From positions 9,176,001-9,240,000 of the forward strand of contig OX463813.1 in assembly GCA_949825045.1 (NCBI GenBank): DNA of 64,000 nucleotides, given 5' to 3'. The notes under the pieces were generated by a model. It ran no database searches and was not told the DNA's origin. It saw only the letters and a program-made list of their open reading frames with translations. Shown one piece after another: positions 40,901-43,890 of this stretch. This DNA is from Argyresthia goedartella. Its lineage: Eukaryota; Arthropoda; Insecta; Lepidoptera; Argyresthiidae. Within the stretch, counting starts at the first letter, position 1. The number at the start of each line of letters is the position of its first letter. Made by a program: the position numbers and the translations under genes.

Positions 40901-42733
40901 TCAGTTGGCTTTCTGTTTTGAAACTACTGACAAATGTGTAAATAAAGTTTTGTACAAAACCATGGTGTTTTGATGTGCGTCCTGATGGGAATGTGAAGAA
41001 GGCACTCATGACTTTTAAAACAGCTTGTATGTTGTCACCTTTCTCACTTAGGAGGTCATCAATGCTTTCTTTTTGCAAAAGAGTTCGTAGAAATACCGTA
41101 AAGAAGGATTTCTTACTCATTGGAAACAATAATGTCTCACATACATTTTTTACATTGTCTTTGCATTCTGGATAGTCATGATAATTAAAAATTGTTTCCA
41201 AATTGTCACCTTCCAACACTTTAACTATAAATTCCAGTTTTTTCTTTGAGTCTTTATAAAGCTTGACAACACTATTTAAAATCCTGTTGCTCCATGTACA
41301 TCTGTTGTCATTTTCACTTTTCTTTAAATGTTTAAGGATTATTTTTGCTATGAAGCAGTATTCCTGAATGTGTGTGTTTAGTTGTGGTGCTATCTTCTCA
41401 TCTTCAATGAAGTTTAGAATGTAGGGAATGTCTTCATCTTGTAAGCGGTGTGACACATAATGTACTGTTAGCTGGAAAACAAATACAGGGTGATTTTAAA
41501 ACCTCTGGCTATAAAAAATAGGCTACTCTTCTGCTTCTGCTTGCATCGTAAAATAAAAAGGAATTGACAATCAAAGTTTTCCTACTGGTGCCAAATAGAG
41601 ATAGCCTTGGATTTAACCAGAGATCACATATTAAATAAGATATTTGTCAACATTTAGTGTTTAATCGACATGGCTAGTAGAATAATGTCACATAATAATG
41701 TTATGTAATGAAATTTCACGAGAATTGGTTGAGAAATGCAACCTCTAGAAGAGAACAGCCAGAAACATACGAAAGCATATTTGCAAAGCTGCAATGGAGA
41801 TTTTTCAGTCAGTATTTGTTTAAGATAATGAGCATTCTTTTTAACAGTACATGTCTCCAATATACAATCAAAGTGAAAATCCAATATCTCCCTAGATCCA
41901 CAGTCTCCCTAGATGCAGTATTTTACTAGTTAGGGAAACAGGGAACCAATTTGTATTGCATACTAACCTTATTGTGAATAAAGAATTTATTTATTTATTC
42001 AGTAAAATATTGTACACTTATAAATAATGTATCTCAAAAATTAAATGCCCTTTACCTATTGGACACCTGCATAAAACCAAAAGAACACTTACATCAACCA
42101 ATTTGGTCTTCAGTTCCACGCTAACAGAGTCAGACGTTGCCAGCCAACCCAAAACGCTTCTAAACTCTTCAGCAGACAGTTTATTATTCTTCAGCAAGTC
42201 TTCTAACCACACTGAGATGACTCTTTCTTTAGGTGCAGTGGGAAAATAGTGTGTGTGGACAAGATTCTTTGCAAGACGTAGTCTCTTATTCAGGGGTGTT
42301 GCCTCATCTTCAAGCTTTCGCTTAAGAACTGCAAAATTAATATTTACACATAGGTACATTGATTGCTGGGTGGCCTAACTAAACTGAGTTGTTATATATA
42401 ACAGAAAGAGAACGCTGAAACTTCCATGATAGAAAATCTAATTATTTTTACTTTCGTGAATGAGATTCCCGTCCTTCCCTTGAAAGTACTCGGACTGAGG
42501 CATTTACAAAAAATACAGGATTAATTTCTTTATTCTTTATTGCACAGAAATCTTAATAGTAAGGTAACAAAACATTTTATGAGCAAAGGCGAGCTTATCT
42601 CTAAAGAGAGATTTCTACCAGCATTTAATCTAATTTAAACAAATAGCACCAACACTTTGAGGTTATGACGAGATTATAGGATACGAAGTGTGTGAAATAA
42701 AATATTCTTACCATTCAAAGGATTCAGCGACAT
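13679..42733 (-). CDS. URB2: URB2/Npa2-like ribosome biogenesis protein, 11 exons
   Basis: Eleven minus-strand exons (listed separately) join with matching phases into 4,437 nt, 1,478 codons plus stop. Every intron is GT-AG. The family, Urb2/Npa2, is a nucleolar factor in early assembly of pre-60S ribosomal particles; that role is family knowledge, not visible here. The sequence shows a long alpha-helical, Leu/Lys-rich protein with no signal peptide and no catalytic motif, and a C-terminal block with Leu-Ile-x-x-x-Ser-Asp, a Leu-Arg-Arg-Ala-Leu segment and a final YKRYHKY motif. This block matches the conserved end of human URB2, which is similar in length (about 1,524 residues). The start is the ATG at 42733, which opens a 22-nt first exon; the frame stays open to the TAA at 13679. 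Introns total about 24.6 kb and are mostly transposons. A different HEAT-like nucleolar protein is the main alternative, but the C-terminus favours URB2. Confidence 0.85.
14044..14162. repeat. Long hairpin, arms about 48 bp
   Basis: CCAAGCCAACAAGGCACCTG at the left and its counterpart CAGGTGCCTAGTTGGCTTGG at the right end are part of arms of about 48 bp with few mismatches around a short loop. It lies just upstream of URB2's last exon, in intron 10, and looks like a foldback MITE. Confidence 0.85.
14187..14242. repeat. Short hairpin next to the long one
   Basis: CACGGAAGTGGGCATGGAAG pairs with CACTTCCCACTTCCGT, with an interior bulge. It is directly beside the 14.04-14.16 hairpin, and may be part of one larger folded element. 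Confidence 0.6.
14512..14672 (-). mobile_element. SINE family S3, tail only
   Basis: The minus strand reads ATGTTTACACGTGTGTGACG, then GGGGCCAGAAGCAATGTATG and TGCCTGTATGTAAATG, matching the body of the S3 copy at 22.0 kb. The tRNA-like head is missing. Confidence 0.7.
14992..15245 (+). mobile_element. tRNA-derived SINE, family S2
   Basis: ACCGGTTTAGCCTAACGGGT and GGGTTCGAATCCCGGTAAGG form the head with a B box. The body (ATATCGTCGACTACTACC, then ACAAGCCTTGTTGAGCTTAG) matches the copy at 26.8-27.0 kb. It is in intron 10 of URB2, antisense to the gene. Confidence 0.85.
15570..15600 (+). mobile_element. Decayed Helitron-like 3' end
   Basis: GAAGCCGCGGCACGGGCAG is followed by CTAG and T, resembling the terminus at 8.6 kb but with mutated stem. 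Confidence 0.35.
15619..15806 (-). pseudogene. Second set of broken exon 10 copies
   Basis: Two pieces lie side by side. The first (about 15619-15678) fuses the donor-side end of exon 10 directly to its acceptor-side start. The second (about 15717-15806) repeats the 3' half of exon 10. The spacer contains CTACCGGTAAAG, also found between the 16.33-kb copy and exon 10, so the copy-spacer-exon block was probably duplicated as a unit. The donor GT of the second piece is CT and cannot work. Confidence 0.7.
15806..16065 (-). mobile_element. LINE 3' tail with TTTGAGTTT repeats, copy 1
   Basis: On the minus strand it reads TTAATGGAGTTTATTTTTCC, GTGCGAGATTCAGCCATG and ends in TTTGAGTTTTTGAGTTT. The copy at 20.79-21.13 kb has the same order. 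It encodes a fragment like LMEFIFPVRDSAM, the end of a LINE protein. The duplicated exon-10 pieces lie on either side of it. Confidence 0.65.
16330..16393 (-). pseudogene. Partial, dead copy of URB2 exon 10 (adjacent)
   Basis: This stretch repeats the 5' half of exon 10 almost exactly, including the bases encoding IPLNAKF, but lacks about 28 bp from the middle and then shifts frame. The acceptor AG has been lost (the intron side reads AAGT before ATCCCCC), so it should not be spliced in. It lies 54 bp downstream of exon 10 in the gene's direction. Confidence 0.75.
16447..16613 (-). CDS. URB2: URB2 exon 10 (residues 1333-1387)
   Basis: The acceptor AATTCCAG precedes ATCCCCC and the donor is AG|GTTTGT. 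It encodes IPLNAKFIDAIFESLHLVLY, then IVGRRVTWRAHCRLTAGVVA and VLNSLLAGREELLEDR. Phase 0 in and 2 out fits exon 9 and exon 11; without this exon the two do not join in frame. Its pattern resembles the segment of human URB2 just before the C-terminal block. Broken partial copies lie next to it at 16.33 and 15.6-15.8 kb. Confidence 0.8.
16717..17999 (-). mobile_element. Mariner element, full length, decayed
   Basis: Terminal inverted repeats begin TTAAGTCCTTACATATGAAA at the left and TTAGGTCCTTACATATGAAA (reverse complement) at the right, continuing ATTGGCGTTT. A TA duplication flanks the element at 16715-16716 and 18000-18001. At 1,283 bp it has the standard mariner size. It lies in URB2 intron 9, in the same direction as the gene. 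Confidence 0.9.
16838..17811 (-). pseudogene. Mariner transposase, frame-shifted
   Basis: The N-terminal half begins MENLKYRVIYEYEFYRGTSA and contains a helix-turn-helix region ending GCGVSDKTVLIHLKQIGKVK. The C-terminal half, in another frame, has LLLHDNARPHTAQQTATILE and HPPYSPDLASTDYHFIWNL, giving the second and third Asp residues with mariner DD34D spacing. The middle, with the first Asp, is scrambled by indels, so no active enzyme can be made. Confidence 0.9.
18014..18343. mobile_element. MITE with GTTAGTTGATAAACTAAC palindromes
   Basis: The left end TGTCACTGTAAGATTGTCAA mirrors the right end (reverse complement TGTCACCGTAAGGTAGTTAA), followed on both sides by AACCG. Inside are near-palindromes GTTAGTTGATAAACTAAC and GTTGATCAACTAACG. 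A related copy lies at 26.65-27.13 kb. It has no coding capacity, and begins 13 bp after the mariner's TA duplication. Confidence 0.75.
18440..18530 (-). repeat. Copy of the 'ATTACCATGGCATAAGG' repeat
   Basis: It contains GGCATCGCGATTTTGAAGC and CATGGTAATAACATTCAAAA, reverse orientation to the copies at 19.64, 32.53 and 35.0 kb. Confidence 0.65.
18805..19125. repeat. Repeat with AATGATCACCAAAAT ends, copy 1
   Basis: AATGATCACCAAAATATTTT at the left, and several TTTGGTGATCATT-type motifs at the right, give short inverted ends. The interior shares GTTGCAGAAAATATCAGGGC with a second copy at 32.79-33.03 kb. Confidence 0.65.
19225..19335 (+). repeat. C-rich tandem repeat, four diverged units
   Basis: Units of about 26-32 bp with core AGCCCTATATAAGATTGA and runs of up to 12 C. 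The last two units have ATCAGATTGATC. No function is apparent. Confidence 0.85.
19640..19770 (+). repeat. Copy of the 'ATTACCATGGCATAAGG' repeat
   Basis: GTATTTCTAAAAATACTTTT, GTTTTGAATTTTATTACCAT and GGCATAAGGTTCAAAACCG align with the copies at 32.53 and 35.0 kb. It lies just beyond URB2 exon 9. Confidence 0.7.
19934..20392 (-). CDS. URB2: URB2 exon 9 with QSHQSGG repeat (residues 1180-1332)
   Basis: The acceptor GATTTCAG precedes AAACCTTC and the donor is AAAAAG|GTACCT. It encodes 153 residues: KPSTKAQDELALLTSHETAK, a helical stretch ending AAWVRVNCD, about nine tandem seven-residue units of the type QSHQSGG, then an acidic linker and DAVCEVLRIDLDIITAVVLA. The repeat is unlike the rest of the protein and is probably a disordered insertion. 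Phase is 0 on both sides. Confidence 0.8.
20048..20215 (-). repeat. In-frame 21-bp coding minisatellite in URB2 exon 9
   Basis: Eight clear units of 21 bp, plus a degenerate ninth, run across the exon (minus-strand consensus begins CAAAGTCACCAAAGTGG). Inner units are nearly identical and outer ones diverge, as expected of a slippage array. The period is a multiple of three, so changes in copy number keep the frame. Confidence 0.9.
20790..21130 (-). mobile_element. LINE 3' tail with TTTGAGTTT repeats, copy 2
   Basis: Minus strand: a fragment reading SDGSEALVELMEFPFPVRDS followed by AMNQHF, then tandem TTTGAGTTTTGAGTT at the end. It is the longer of two copies (other at 15.8 kb). No RT remains. 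Confidence 0.65.
21637..21802 (-). CDS. URB2: URB2 exon 8 (residues 1124-1179)
   Basis: The acceptor TGGTTTCAG and donor GTTAGT delimit 166 nt. With the two bases from exon 7 it encodes RLLLIFEGKSTVALKPSGDA and CLEEIGVTAKLLCELISAD, then GFVGNFVGDLFNLMILK. Phase is 2 in and 0 out. It is GC-richer than the flanks, as the other exons are. Intron 8 contains a copy of a LINE tail also seen at 15.8 kb. Confidence 0.75.
21902..22112 (+). mobile_element. tRNA-derived SINE, family S3
   Basis: The head GCTCTAGCGCTGCGGTTGTG and GGTCCCGGGGTCGATCCCCG carry A- and B-box-like motifs. The body includes CTTGGATGTTTATATGTGTG and CAATGTATGTGCCTGTATG. It lies about 100 bp upstream of exon 8's acceptor, antisense. 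Confidence 0.8.
22218..22265. repeat. Perfect 22-bp inverted repeat, 4-nt loop
   Basis: AGGTACAAAATGAGCCATTT plus GT, the loop CAAT, then the exact reverse complement. No mismatches in either arm. Confidence 0.95.
22345..22505 (+). repeat. 3' half of the GGGTTCCGTACC family with expanded GGAC repeat
   Basis: TTGTTGTATGGGAGCCC, GATACAGCCTGGTGACAGAC, then about ten GGAC tetramers interrupted by GGGAC, then GGCTAAGTAATAGGATCCCG and GGTACGGACCCCTAAAA. Confidence 0.85.
22803..22945 (-). mobile_element. RTE-type LINE 3' end
   Basis: The minus strand contains the signature of LINE tails, GAGGACTATGCCCAACAGTG followed by GGATGATATG, after a degenerate protein end. The same signature, changed, ends the plus-strand RTE fragment at 39.95 kb. 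Confidence 0.5.
22955..23290. mobile_element. MITE with TTATCTACACACGTATCATA ends
   Basis: The left TTATCTACACACGTATCATA is mirrored at the right by TATGATATGTGTGTAGATAA. In between is a direct repeat of about 50 bp (ACATTCAAATTTCGAACGC, near 23.07 and 23.13 kb). The flank to the right continues as the family at 0.95 and 29.6 kb. Confidence 0.65.
23400..23755 (+). mobile_element. RTE-like LINE C-terminal fragment
   Basis: It encodes LKEDIVTRVEKGQLRWFGHV, ERMNERRLTKHIY and GRPRRSYKDQIGDLLVKGQI, then RSTRNRRACMKR and, after a frame change, YARIVAGGGLWSLPTPLV. 'LRWFGHVxRM…GRPRxxxxD' is the conserved end of RTE-clade proteins. The RT domain is absent. It lies in URB2 intron 7, antisense. Confidence 0.8.
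24741..24900. mobile_element. GC-rich inverted-repeat element
   Basis: CGCGAGACATGCCGAGAC at 24.75 kb is matched by GTCTCGGCATGTCTCGTG at 24.87 kb, extending to about 31-bp arms starting CTCTCG. A partial relative is at 24.15-24.24 kb (GTCTCGTGATGTCTCGGG). It begins 60 bp beyond exon 7's donor. Confidence 0.65.
24960..25120 (-). CDS. URB2: URB2 exon 7 (residues 1071-1123)
   Basis: The acceptor CATTTTCAG precedes ATAGCATC and the donor is AG|GTACC. It encodes IASIQSRDSKPQHVDSSIQL followed by VLRNIKKLESHDLFNKRDAI and FVQMWAAVKAR; two bases are carried into exon 8. The phase fit to exon 8 (AG+A gives Arg) is a strong check. It is too short to be found by length alone. A GC-rich inverted-repeat element lies 60 bp beyond the donor. 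Confidence 0.75.
25133..25330 (-). mobile_element. CR1-like LINE 3' tail
   Basis: Carries GAAGGCGAGCTTATCTCTAA, CTTCCAGCAAACC and a 3' end rich in TTGTACTACA, as in the remnants at 3.4 kb and the full element's end at 60.05 kb. It lies 13 bp above the exon 7 acceptor in intron 6. Confidence 0.75.
25430..26366 (+). mobile_element. GGGTTCCGTACC element interrupted by another copy
   Basis: The plus copy starts ACGGTCAAGTGCGAGTCG at about 25435, runs to about 25772, and resumes at 26191 (AGTATTTGTTGTCATAGCGG), ending TACCGAACCCTAAAAA near 26360. Comparing with the complete copy at 35.33 kb (CTGTTTTTTAGTATTTG) shows the break point exactly. No coding potential; the class of this family is uncertain. 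Confidence 0.85.
25773..26190 (-). mobile_element. Complete GGGTTCCGTACC element inserted into another copy
   Basis: Reverse orientation, about 418 bp, from GGGTTCCGTACCCGAAGGG to CTCGCACTTGACCGGTTTTT. It shares long near-identical stretches with the 35.1-kb copy (for example GGTTACTTTCACACTCCATG on the minus strand), suggesting recent spread. Confidence 0.85.
26640..27127. mobile_element. Second copy of the 18.0-kb MITE family, with a SINE inside
   Basis: The right end GTTTTGACAATCTTACGGTG matches the 18.01-kb end in reverse, and the left part GCCCTGGTATTTCATTTGCA matches 18.16 kb in reverse. The middle is replaced by the SINE at 26.80-27.00 kb. Confidence 0.6.
26803..27003 (+). mobile_element. 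tRNA-derived SINE, family S2
   Basis: The head GACCGGTTTAGCCTAGCGGG and GGGTTCGAATCCCGGTAAGG match the 14.99-kb copy; the body has a deletion and the end AGCTTAGCATGGGCCTAG. Confidence 0.85.
27176..28411 (-). CDS. URB2: URB2 exon 6 (residues 659-1070)
   Basis: This 1,236-nt exon (412 codons, phase 0 to 0) has acceptor CCATTGCAG and donor GTAAGT. It encodes a Lys- and Leu-rich helical solenoid, with segments such as NKIGFDFVSFINGVKNVTEY and LLQSIFELSPKHPDIYKVF, and ends LDYLWSGLEYFVGNA. A MITE end lies about 20 bp upstream of the acceptor, so part of the pyrimidine tract may come from a transposon. Intron 5 (about 9 kb) is the longest in the gene. Confidence 0.85.
28430..29300. mobile_element. 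MITE with GCACATCAAAAATACTGATT ends
   Basis: The left end reads AAACTGCACATCAAAAATAC, CTGATTTCCACAGCAAA; the right end mirrors it (TTTTGCTGTGCAAATCAG, TATTTTTTATGTGCGATT). The interior holds a tandem duplication and a GC-rich patch. Similar short copies are at 25.54, 37.70 and 60.66 kb. It ends about 20 bp from the exon 6 acceptor of URB2. Confidence 0.65.
28945..29155 (+). repeat. Tandem duplication of about 100 bp
   Basis: Two copies each contain AATAGTACTAATA, CTAGTACGGAGCGCTCT and GATGACCGAGCAGG. They differ by several substitutions and small indels. Confidence 0.85.
29828..30130 (+). repeat. 'GACCGAGCGAGCGAAGCG' module, left copy
   Basis: It shares GGGCAAAAATGCTTTCGTAT, AGGTCGCATTT, GTGAAATTTTGTGAGCAG, GCGGAGATATGGCG and GTGGAGACCGTGA with a module at 31.68-32.00 kb. 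The two copies flank the Helitron helicase remnant in the same orientation. Confidence 0.8.
30285..30545 (+). mobile_element. LINE C-terminal zinc-finger fragment
   Basis: Encodes SPLCWGCMEVDETVEHMLLA followed by CPSTIETR and, near the stop, LLQLVQELGWLK. The C-x2-C…H-x4-C array is the zinc knuckle found after the RT/RNase H part of R1/I/Jockey-type proteins. Only this end survives; the following tail has GAATAGAAGAATAGAATA. Confidence 0.7.
30795..31683 (+). pseudogene. Helitron helicase remnant (PIF1-like C-terminus)
   Basis: The readable parts are WVTLMSREKSRLCEMERRPF, NVAKLKDLNKPTAKVSADHN, then GLVNGSVGTITDLVYPLN, RTQFPLILAWAVTIHKSQGL and VDLGSRELAVGCSYVALSRA. 'LAWAxTIHKSQGLTL' and 'GxxYVALSRA' are late motifs of SF1B PIF1-like helicases as used by Helitrons. 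The upstream Rep and early helicase motifs (Walker A) are absent and the frame breaks at least twice before 31.17 kb. A host PIF1 gene is unlikely because of the truncation and the repeats on both sides. Confidence 0.8.
31682..32005 (+). repeat. 'GACCGAGCGAGCGAAGCG' module, right copy
   Basis: Second copy of the module at 29.83 kb, starting at the stop codon of the helicase fragment (TTATTGACCGAGCGAGCG). The first copy also begins just after GTTTATT. This suggests it is the non-coding 3' part of the same element. Confidence 0.8.
32212..32444 (-). mobile_element. tRNA-derived SINE, family S1
   Basis: Minus strand head with GGTCCCGGTTTCGAGTCCCG (B box with one change) and body as in the 12.07-kb copy. 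The head is slightly truncated at 32.44 kb. Confidence 0.85.
32530..32660 (+). repeat. Copy of the 'ATTACCATGGCATAAGG' repeat
   Basis: AAGGCATTTCTAGAAAAGCC, TTTTGAATGTTATAACCGTG and GCATAAGGTTCCAAATCGCG align with the 35.0- and 19.64-kb copies. Confidence 0.7.
32795..33035. repeat. Repeat with AATGATCACCAAAAT ends, copy 2
   Basis: AAATGATCACCAAAATATTT and AGTTGCAGAAAATATCAGGG match copy 1 at 18.8 kb; the middle is shorter by about 60 bp. Confidence 0.7.
33040..33690. other. No recognised feature
   Basis: AT-rich intronic sequence (URB2 intron 5) without repeats that I could match. Confidence 0.4.
33698..34318. mobile_element. GATCGA-rich element with short inverted ends
   Basis: The left end reads GACCTGTGTCGATCGATC and the right end, reversed, GACCTGAGTCGATCACG. 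TGATGGAA and CGATGGAA flank it, a possible 8-bp target duplication with one mismatch. The interior has many GATCGA, GATTCGATC and CGATCG motifs and a CGG-rich island near 34.13 kb. No coding sequence. Confidence 0.5.
34330..34995. other. No recognised feature
   Basis: AT-rich intronic DNA, nothing supported. Confidence 0.4.
35000..35098 (+). repeat. Copy of the 'ATTACCATGGCATAAGG' repeat
   Basis: It starts with the palindrome GGCATTTCTAGAAATGCC, followed by TTGAATTTATTACCATAGCA and AAAATCGCGATGCC. It directly abuts the GGGTTCCGTACC element. Confidence 0.75.
35103..35522 (+). mobile_element. Complete GGGTTCCGTACC element (about 420 bp)
   Basis: It runs from AAAAACCGGTCAAGTGCGAG to CGGGTACGGAACCCTA. 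The near-5' GGGTTCCG and 3' CGGAACCC are inverted. It has a GGAC tetramer run near 35.44 kb. This copy serves as the reference for the fragments elsewhere. Class unknown to me (non-autonomous Helitron or MITE are candidates). Confidence 0.85.
35857..37165 (+). mobile_element. maT (mori-type) Tc1/mariner transposon, full length
   Basis: Terminal repeats are nearly perfect: CACAGTCAGGTCATAAGTTC at the left and CATAGTCAGGTCATAAGTTC (reverse complement) at the right, both continuing TGTCACA. TA flanks both ends (35855-35856 and 37166-37167). The element is 1,309 bp and lies antisense in URB2 intron 5. Matching ends and an almost open transposase suggest a recent insertion. Confidence 0.95.
36000..37040 (+). 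pseudogene. maT transposase, one in-frame stop
   Basis: A single frame of 346 codons from MESTVKEDRVAVIALHRCGY to the TAA at 37040, broken only by TAG at 36252-36254. The N-terminus has a paired helix-turn-helix (RFVYRTIKRYNEDSSVDDRS, then RSGRPRSVRT, a GRPR-like hook). The catalytic triad is IIFSDEKIF, WVFQQDSAPAHRA and SSSPDLSPLDYKIW, with 37 residues between the second and third Asp: DD37D, the maT/mori signature. A cut-and-paste transposase by family; the stop probably abolishes it. Confidence 0.95.
37442..37654 (-). CDS. URB2: URB2 exon 5 (residues 588-658)
   Basis: The acceptor AATTCCAG precedes AACGCCC and the donor after the codons for Asp-Trp is GTAAGA. It encodes 71 residues, including LLSHKYSSCEIQPLALCTPA and VILPCLTSDQWMKLADRCQ. 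Phase is 0 on both sides. It starts about 490 bp from the end of a maT transposon to the left and borders a repeat of the GCACATCAAAAATACTG family to the right. Confidence 0.75.
37695..37912. mobile_element. Small MITE with GCACATCAAAAATACTGATT ends
   Basis: GCACATCAAAAATACTGATT, TGCACAGCAA at the left is mirrored at the right by TTGCTGTGCAAATCAGTATT, TTGGATGTACAG. About 218 bp, beside exon 5. Confidence 0.75.
37914..38153 (-). mobile_element. tRNA-derived SINE, family S1
   Basis: Complete minus-strand copy: head GACGACCCGAATGGCCGAG and GGTTCGAGTCCCGGTCGGGG, body and tail as in the 12.07-kb copy. Confidence 0.9.
38389..38622 (+). mobile_element. SINE S1, head-truncated, opposite orientation
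   Basis: It begins within the tRNA part (AACCCTGCCTACGAAGCC) and lacks the A box. A 20-bp stretch (TATCTATCTAAGTATAATAT) in the body is duplicated. With the previous copy it forms an inverted pair about 240 bp apart. Confidence 0.85.
39014..39195 (-). CDS. URB2: URB2 exon 4 (residues 527-587)
   Basis: The acceptor TTTTTTCCAG precedes GCCCGTC and the donor is GTGAGT. With the base carried from exon 3 it encodes a segment including TVTILSSFLAHNKMADASA and FANFEKDTLRRFGECCLKLN. The base composition is more GC-rich than the introns, and phase fits on both sides (1 in, 0 out). Intron 3, upstream, holds an RTE-type LINE fragment on the opposite strand. Confidence 0.75.
39562..39597. repeat. Perfect 14-bp inverted repeat, 8-nt loop
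   Basis: TTAGAGCCAAGAAA, CAAACATA, then the exact reverse complement, directly upstream of the RTE fragment. Confidence 0.9.
39616..39995 (+). mobile_element. RTE/BovB-like LINE C-terminal fragment
   Basis: Encodes FARAMERSMLGIRLQNCIRH, TEIRRRTKIVDVGKR, LKWAWAGYLARRDDGRWTKA and GRPPPRWIDNI, the characteristic end of RTE-like proteins ('AMERxMLGxxLxDxIRN…LKWxWAGHxxR…GRPxxRW'). The 3' end has the CCCAATGGTGGGGGAATGTG and TGATGATGATGA signature. It lies in URB2 intron 3, antisense. Confidence 0.85.
40151..41471 (-). CDS. URB2: URB2 exon 3 (residues 87-526)
   Basis: This is the largest exon, 1,321 nt with no stop. The acceptor is TTTTCCAG, after a tract of T and C, and the donor is GTAAGT. It encodes about 440 residues of alternating hydrophobic and charged helices rich in Leu, Ile and Lys, the kind of solenoid expected in Urb2/Npa2 proteins. 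It has no enzymatic motif. The long open frame against an AT-rich background is itself strong evidence of coding. Phase is 0 in, and one base is carried into exon 4. Confidence 0.85.
42093..42328 (-). CDS. URB2: URB2 exon 2 (residues 8-86)
   Basis: The acceptor is TTTTGCAG and the donor GTAAGT. It encodes a Lys/Arg-rich start followed by a helical segment containing VISVWLEDLLKNNKLSAEEF and ending LKTKLVD. Phase is 1 in and 0 out. The position and the pattern of a short basic head followed by a helical repeat resemble the N-terminus of URB2. Intron 1 is only about 380 bp and contains a CR1-type LINE tail. Confidence 0.8.
42520..42640 (-). mobile_element. CR1-like LINE tail in URB2 intron 1
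   Basis: CAAAGGCGAGCTTATCTCTA, AAGAGAGATTTCTACCAGC and TTCTTTATTGCACAGAA match in reverse the end of the CR1-like element at 60.02-60.12 kb. It takes up about a third of a 380-bp intron. Confidence 0.8.
42712..42733 (-). CDS. URB2: URB2 exon 1 (start codon, 7 codons + 1 nt)
   Basis: The exon encodes MSLNPLN plus the first base of a Val codon and ends at a GTAAGA donor. Joining to exon 2 gives MSLNPLNVLKRKLEDE, a basic, nuclear-type N-terminus. The ATG was chosen because it is the only one that splices in phase to exon 2; the downstream exons have no upstream in-frame ATG before their acceptors. Such a short first coding exon is easily missed by gene finders. The promoter should lie just above 42.75 kb, in AT-rich DNA with no obvious TATA box. 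Confidence 0.75.
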
Positions 42734-42759
42734 CGTGAATATCTGTAACTATAGATATA

Positions 42760-43288
42760 AAGAACTTTTTCACACTTTTTTACTAACAAAATGTTAGAAA
42801 AACGTGCCGAAACGATGCATGCCGTTTGTTGTTGCATGTGCGTTTAGTTTTGCGTACAAGCAAGCTTCTCTTCTCATAATAAAAAAACCGCTTTAAAACT
42901 CTACTTTCGAAAAAGTTGTACCAAATTAGGCAATAAAATACTATACATCATAAAATTGTATTTTCAGACACGTATAACTTGAGAACCATAATATTTATAA
43001 GTTTTAATTTCGATGTTATTTGGCTAAAGACCAATAACAAAACGTGAGCATGAAATTTGACAGTTCGGTGTTGCCACATGGCAGAAATCAAAATACACAT
43101 ATTTAGACACCGTGTATGTGTTTATTCATAAATCAATATTTTTGTCATGGGGTGGCAGTGACATAACAGCTGCCTCACAGTCATAAGTAATTTAGGTACT
43201 CGATAAGTATATTCCAGCCCGGCAGGTATCCGGCAGATCTGCCCGCCAGTCGCGTCTGCGGGCACAACTGCCAATGTATGGCAGGAAA

Positions 43289-43339
<51 letters not shown>

Positions 43340-43340
43340 G
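42760..43340. other. URB2 upstream region and AT microsatellite
   Basis: The putative promoter region carries no clear TATA box. At 43291-43337 there is an uninterrupted run of about 23 AT dinucleotides. The microsatellite touches the 3' side of a minus-strand LINE fragment. Confidence 0.6.
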
Positions 43341-43344
43341 GTCT

Positions 43345-43890
43345 AATGACGTTTATTATCACTCAAGACACAGTTCACTTACGTGATAACATATTTAAAA
43401 ATACATTTAAATGTCCGTCGTCGACTTATTTCTAACAAGTACAATACGTGGTGACAGCCAGAACAGTTCGGGTAGATACGTCAAATAAGTTATCGAAGTG
43501 CTATAGGTATGGTATAGGTAAGTTTAAGCTAATTAATGGATATATGGTTACATTACAACCTGTCACTTCGGAAAAAGATCAATCGAAAACTCATTCATGA
43601 TAATTAAATGAAATTCTGGTTAAAAATTACAGTAAAATTGTAAATAAGTCGGTATACAGATTTGGAAAAGTAGTGATCAACGCAGTATACGTTGTTTAAA
43701 TGTATGATATTTTTATTCCGATGAAATAAGTTGAGTTAGTAGTATTTTGAATGCATACATTGATTTCGAGTTTTTTATAGATGAGGGTAGTTGGTTGTAA
43801 AGTCGCGCTCCGTCAGAAGTTATCATCGTTTTGCCGTAATTAGTTCGATGTTTGGGTATGACTAGGAAGCTTGCTCGCCGCGATTGTTGG
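43345..43890 (-). mobile_element. Minus-strand LINE 3' fragment
   Basis: Encodes QSRRASFLVIPKHRTNYGKT, then MITSDGARLYNQLPSSIKNS and YAFKILLTQLIS, the end of a CR1/Jockey-group protein ('RTNYG…GxxLYNxLPxxIK'). The start abuts the plus-strand LINE at 43.89 kb, head to head. Confidence 0.65.

Noticed and set aside
43291..43337. Origin or regulatory function for the AT run
   Set aside because: A plain (AT)n microsatellite; nothing in the flanks suggests more.
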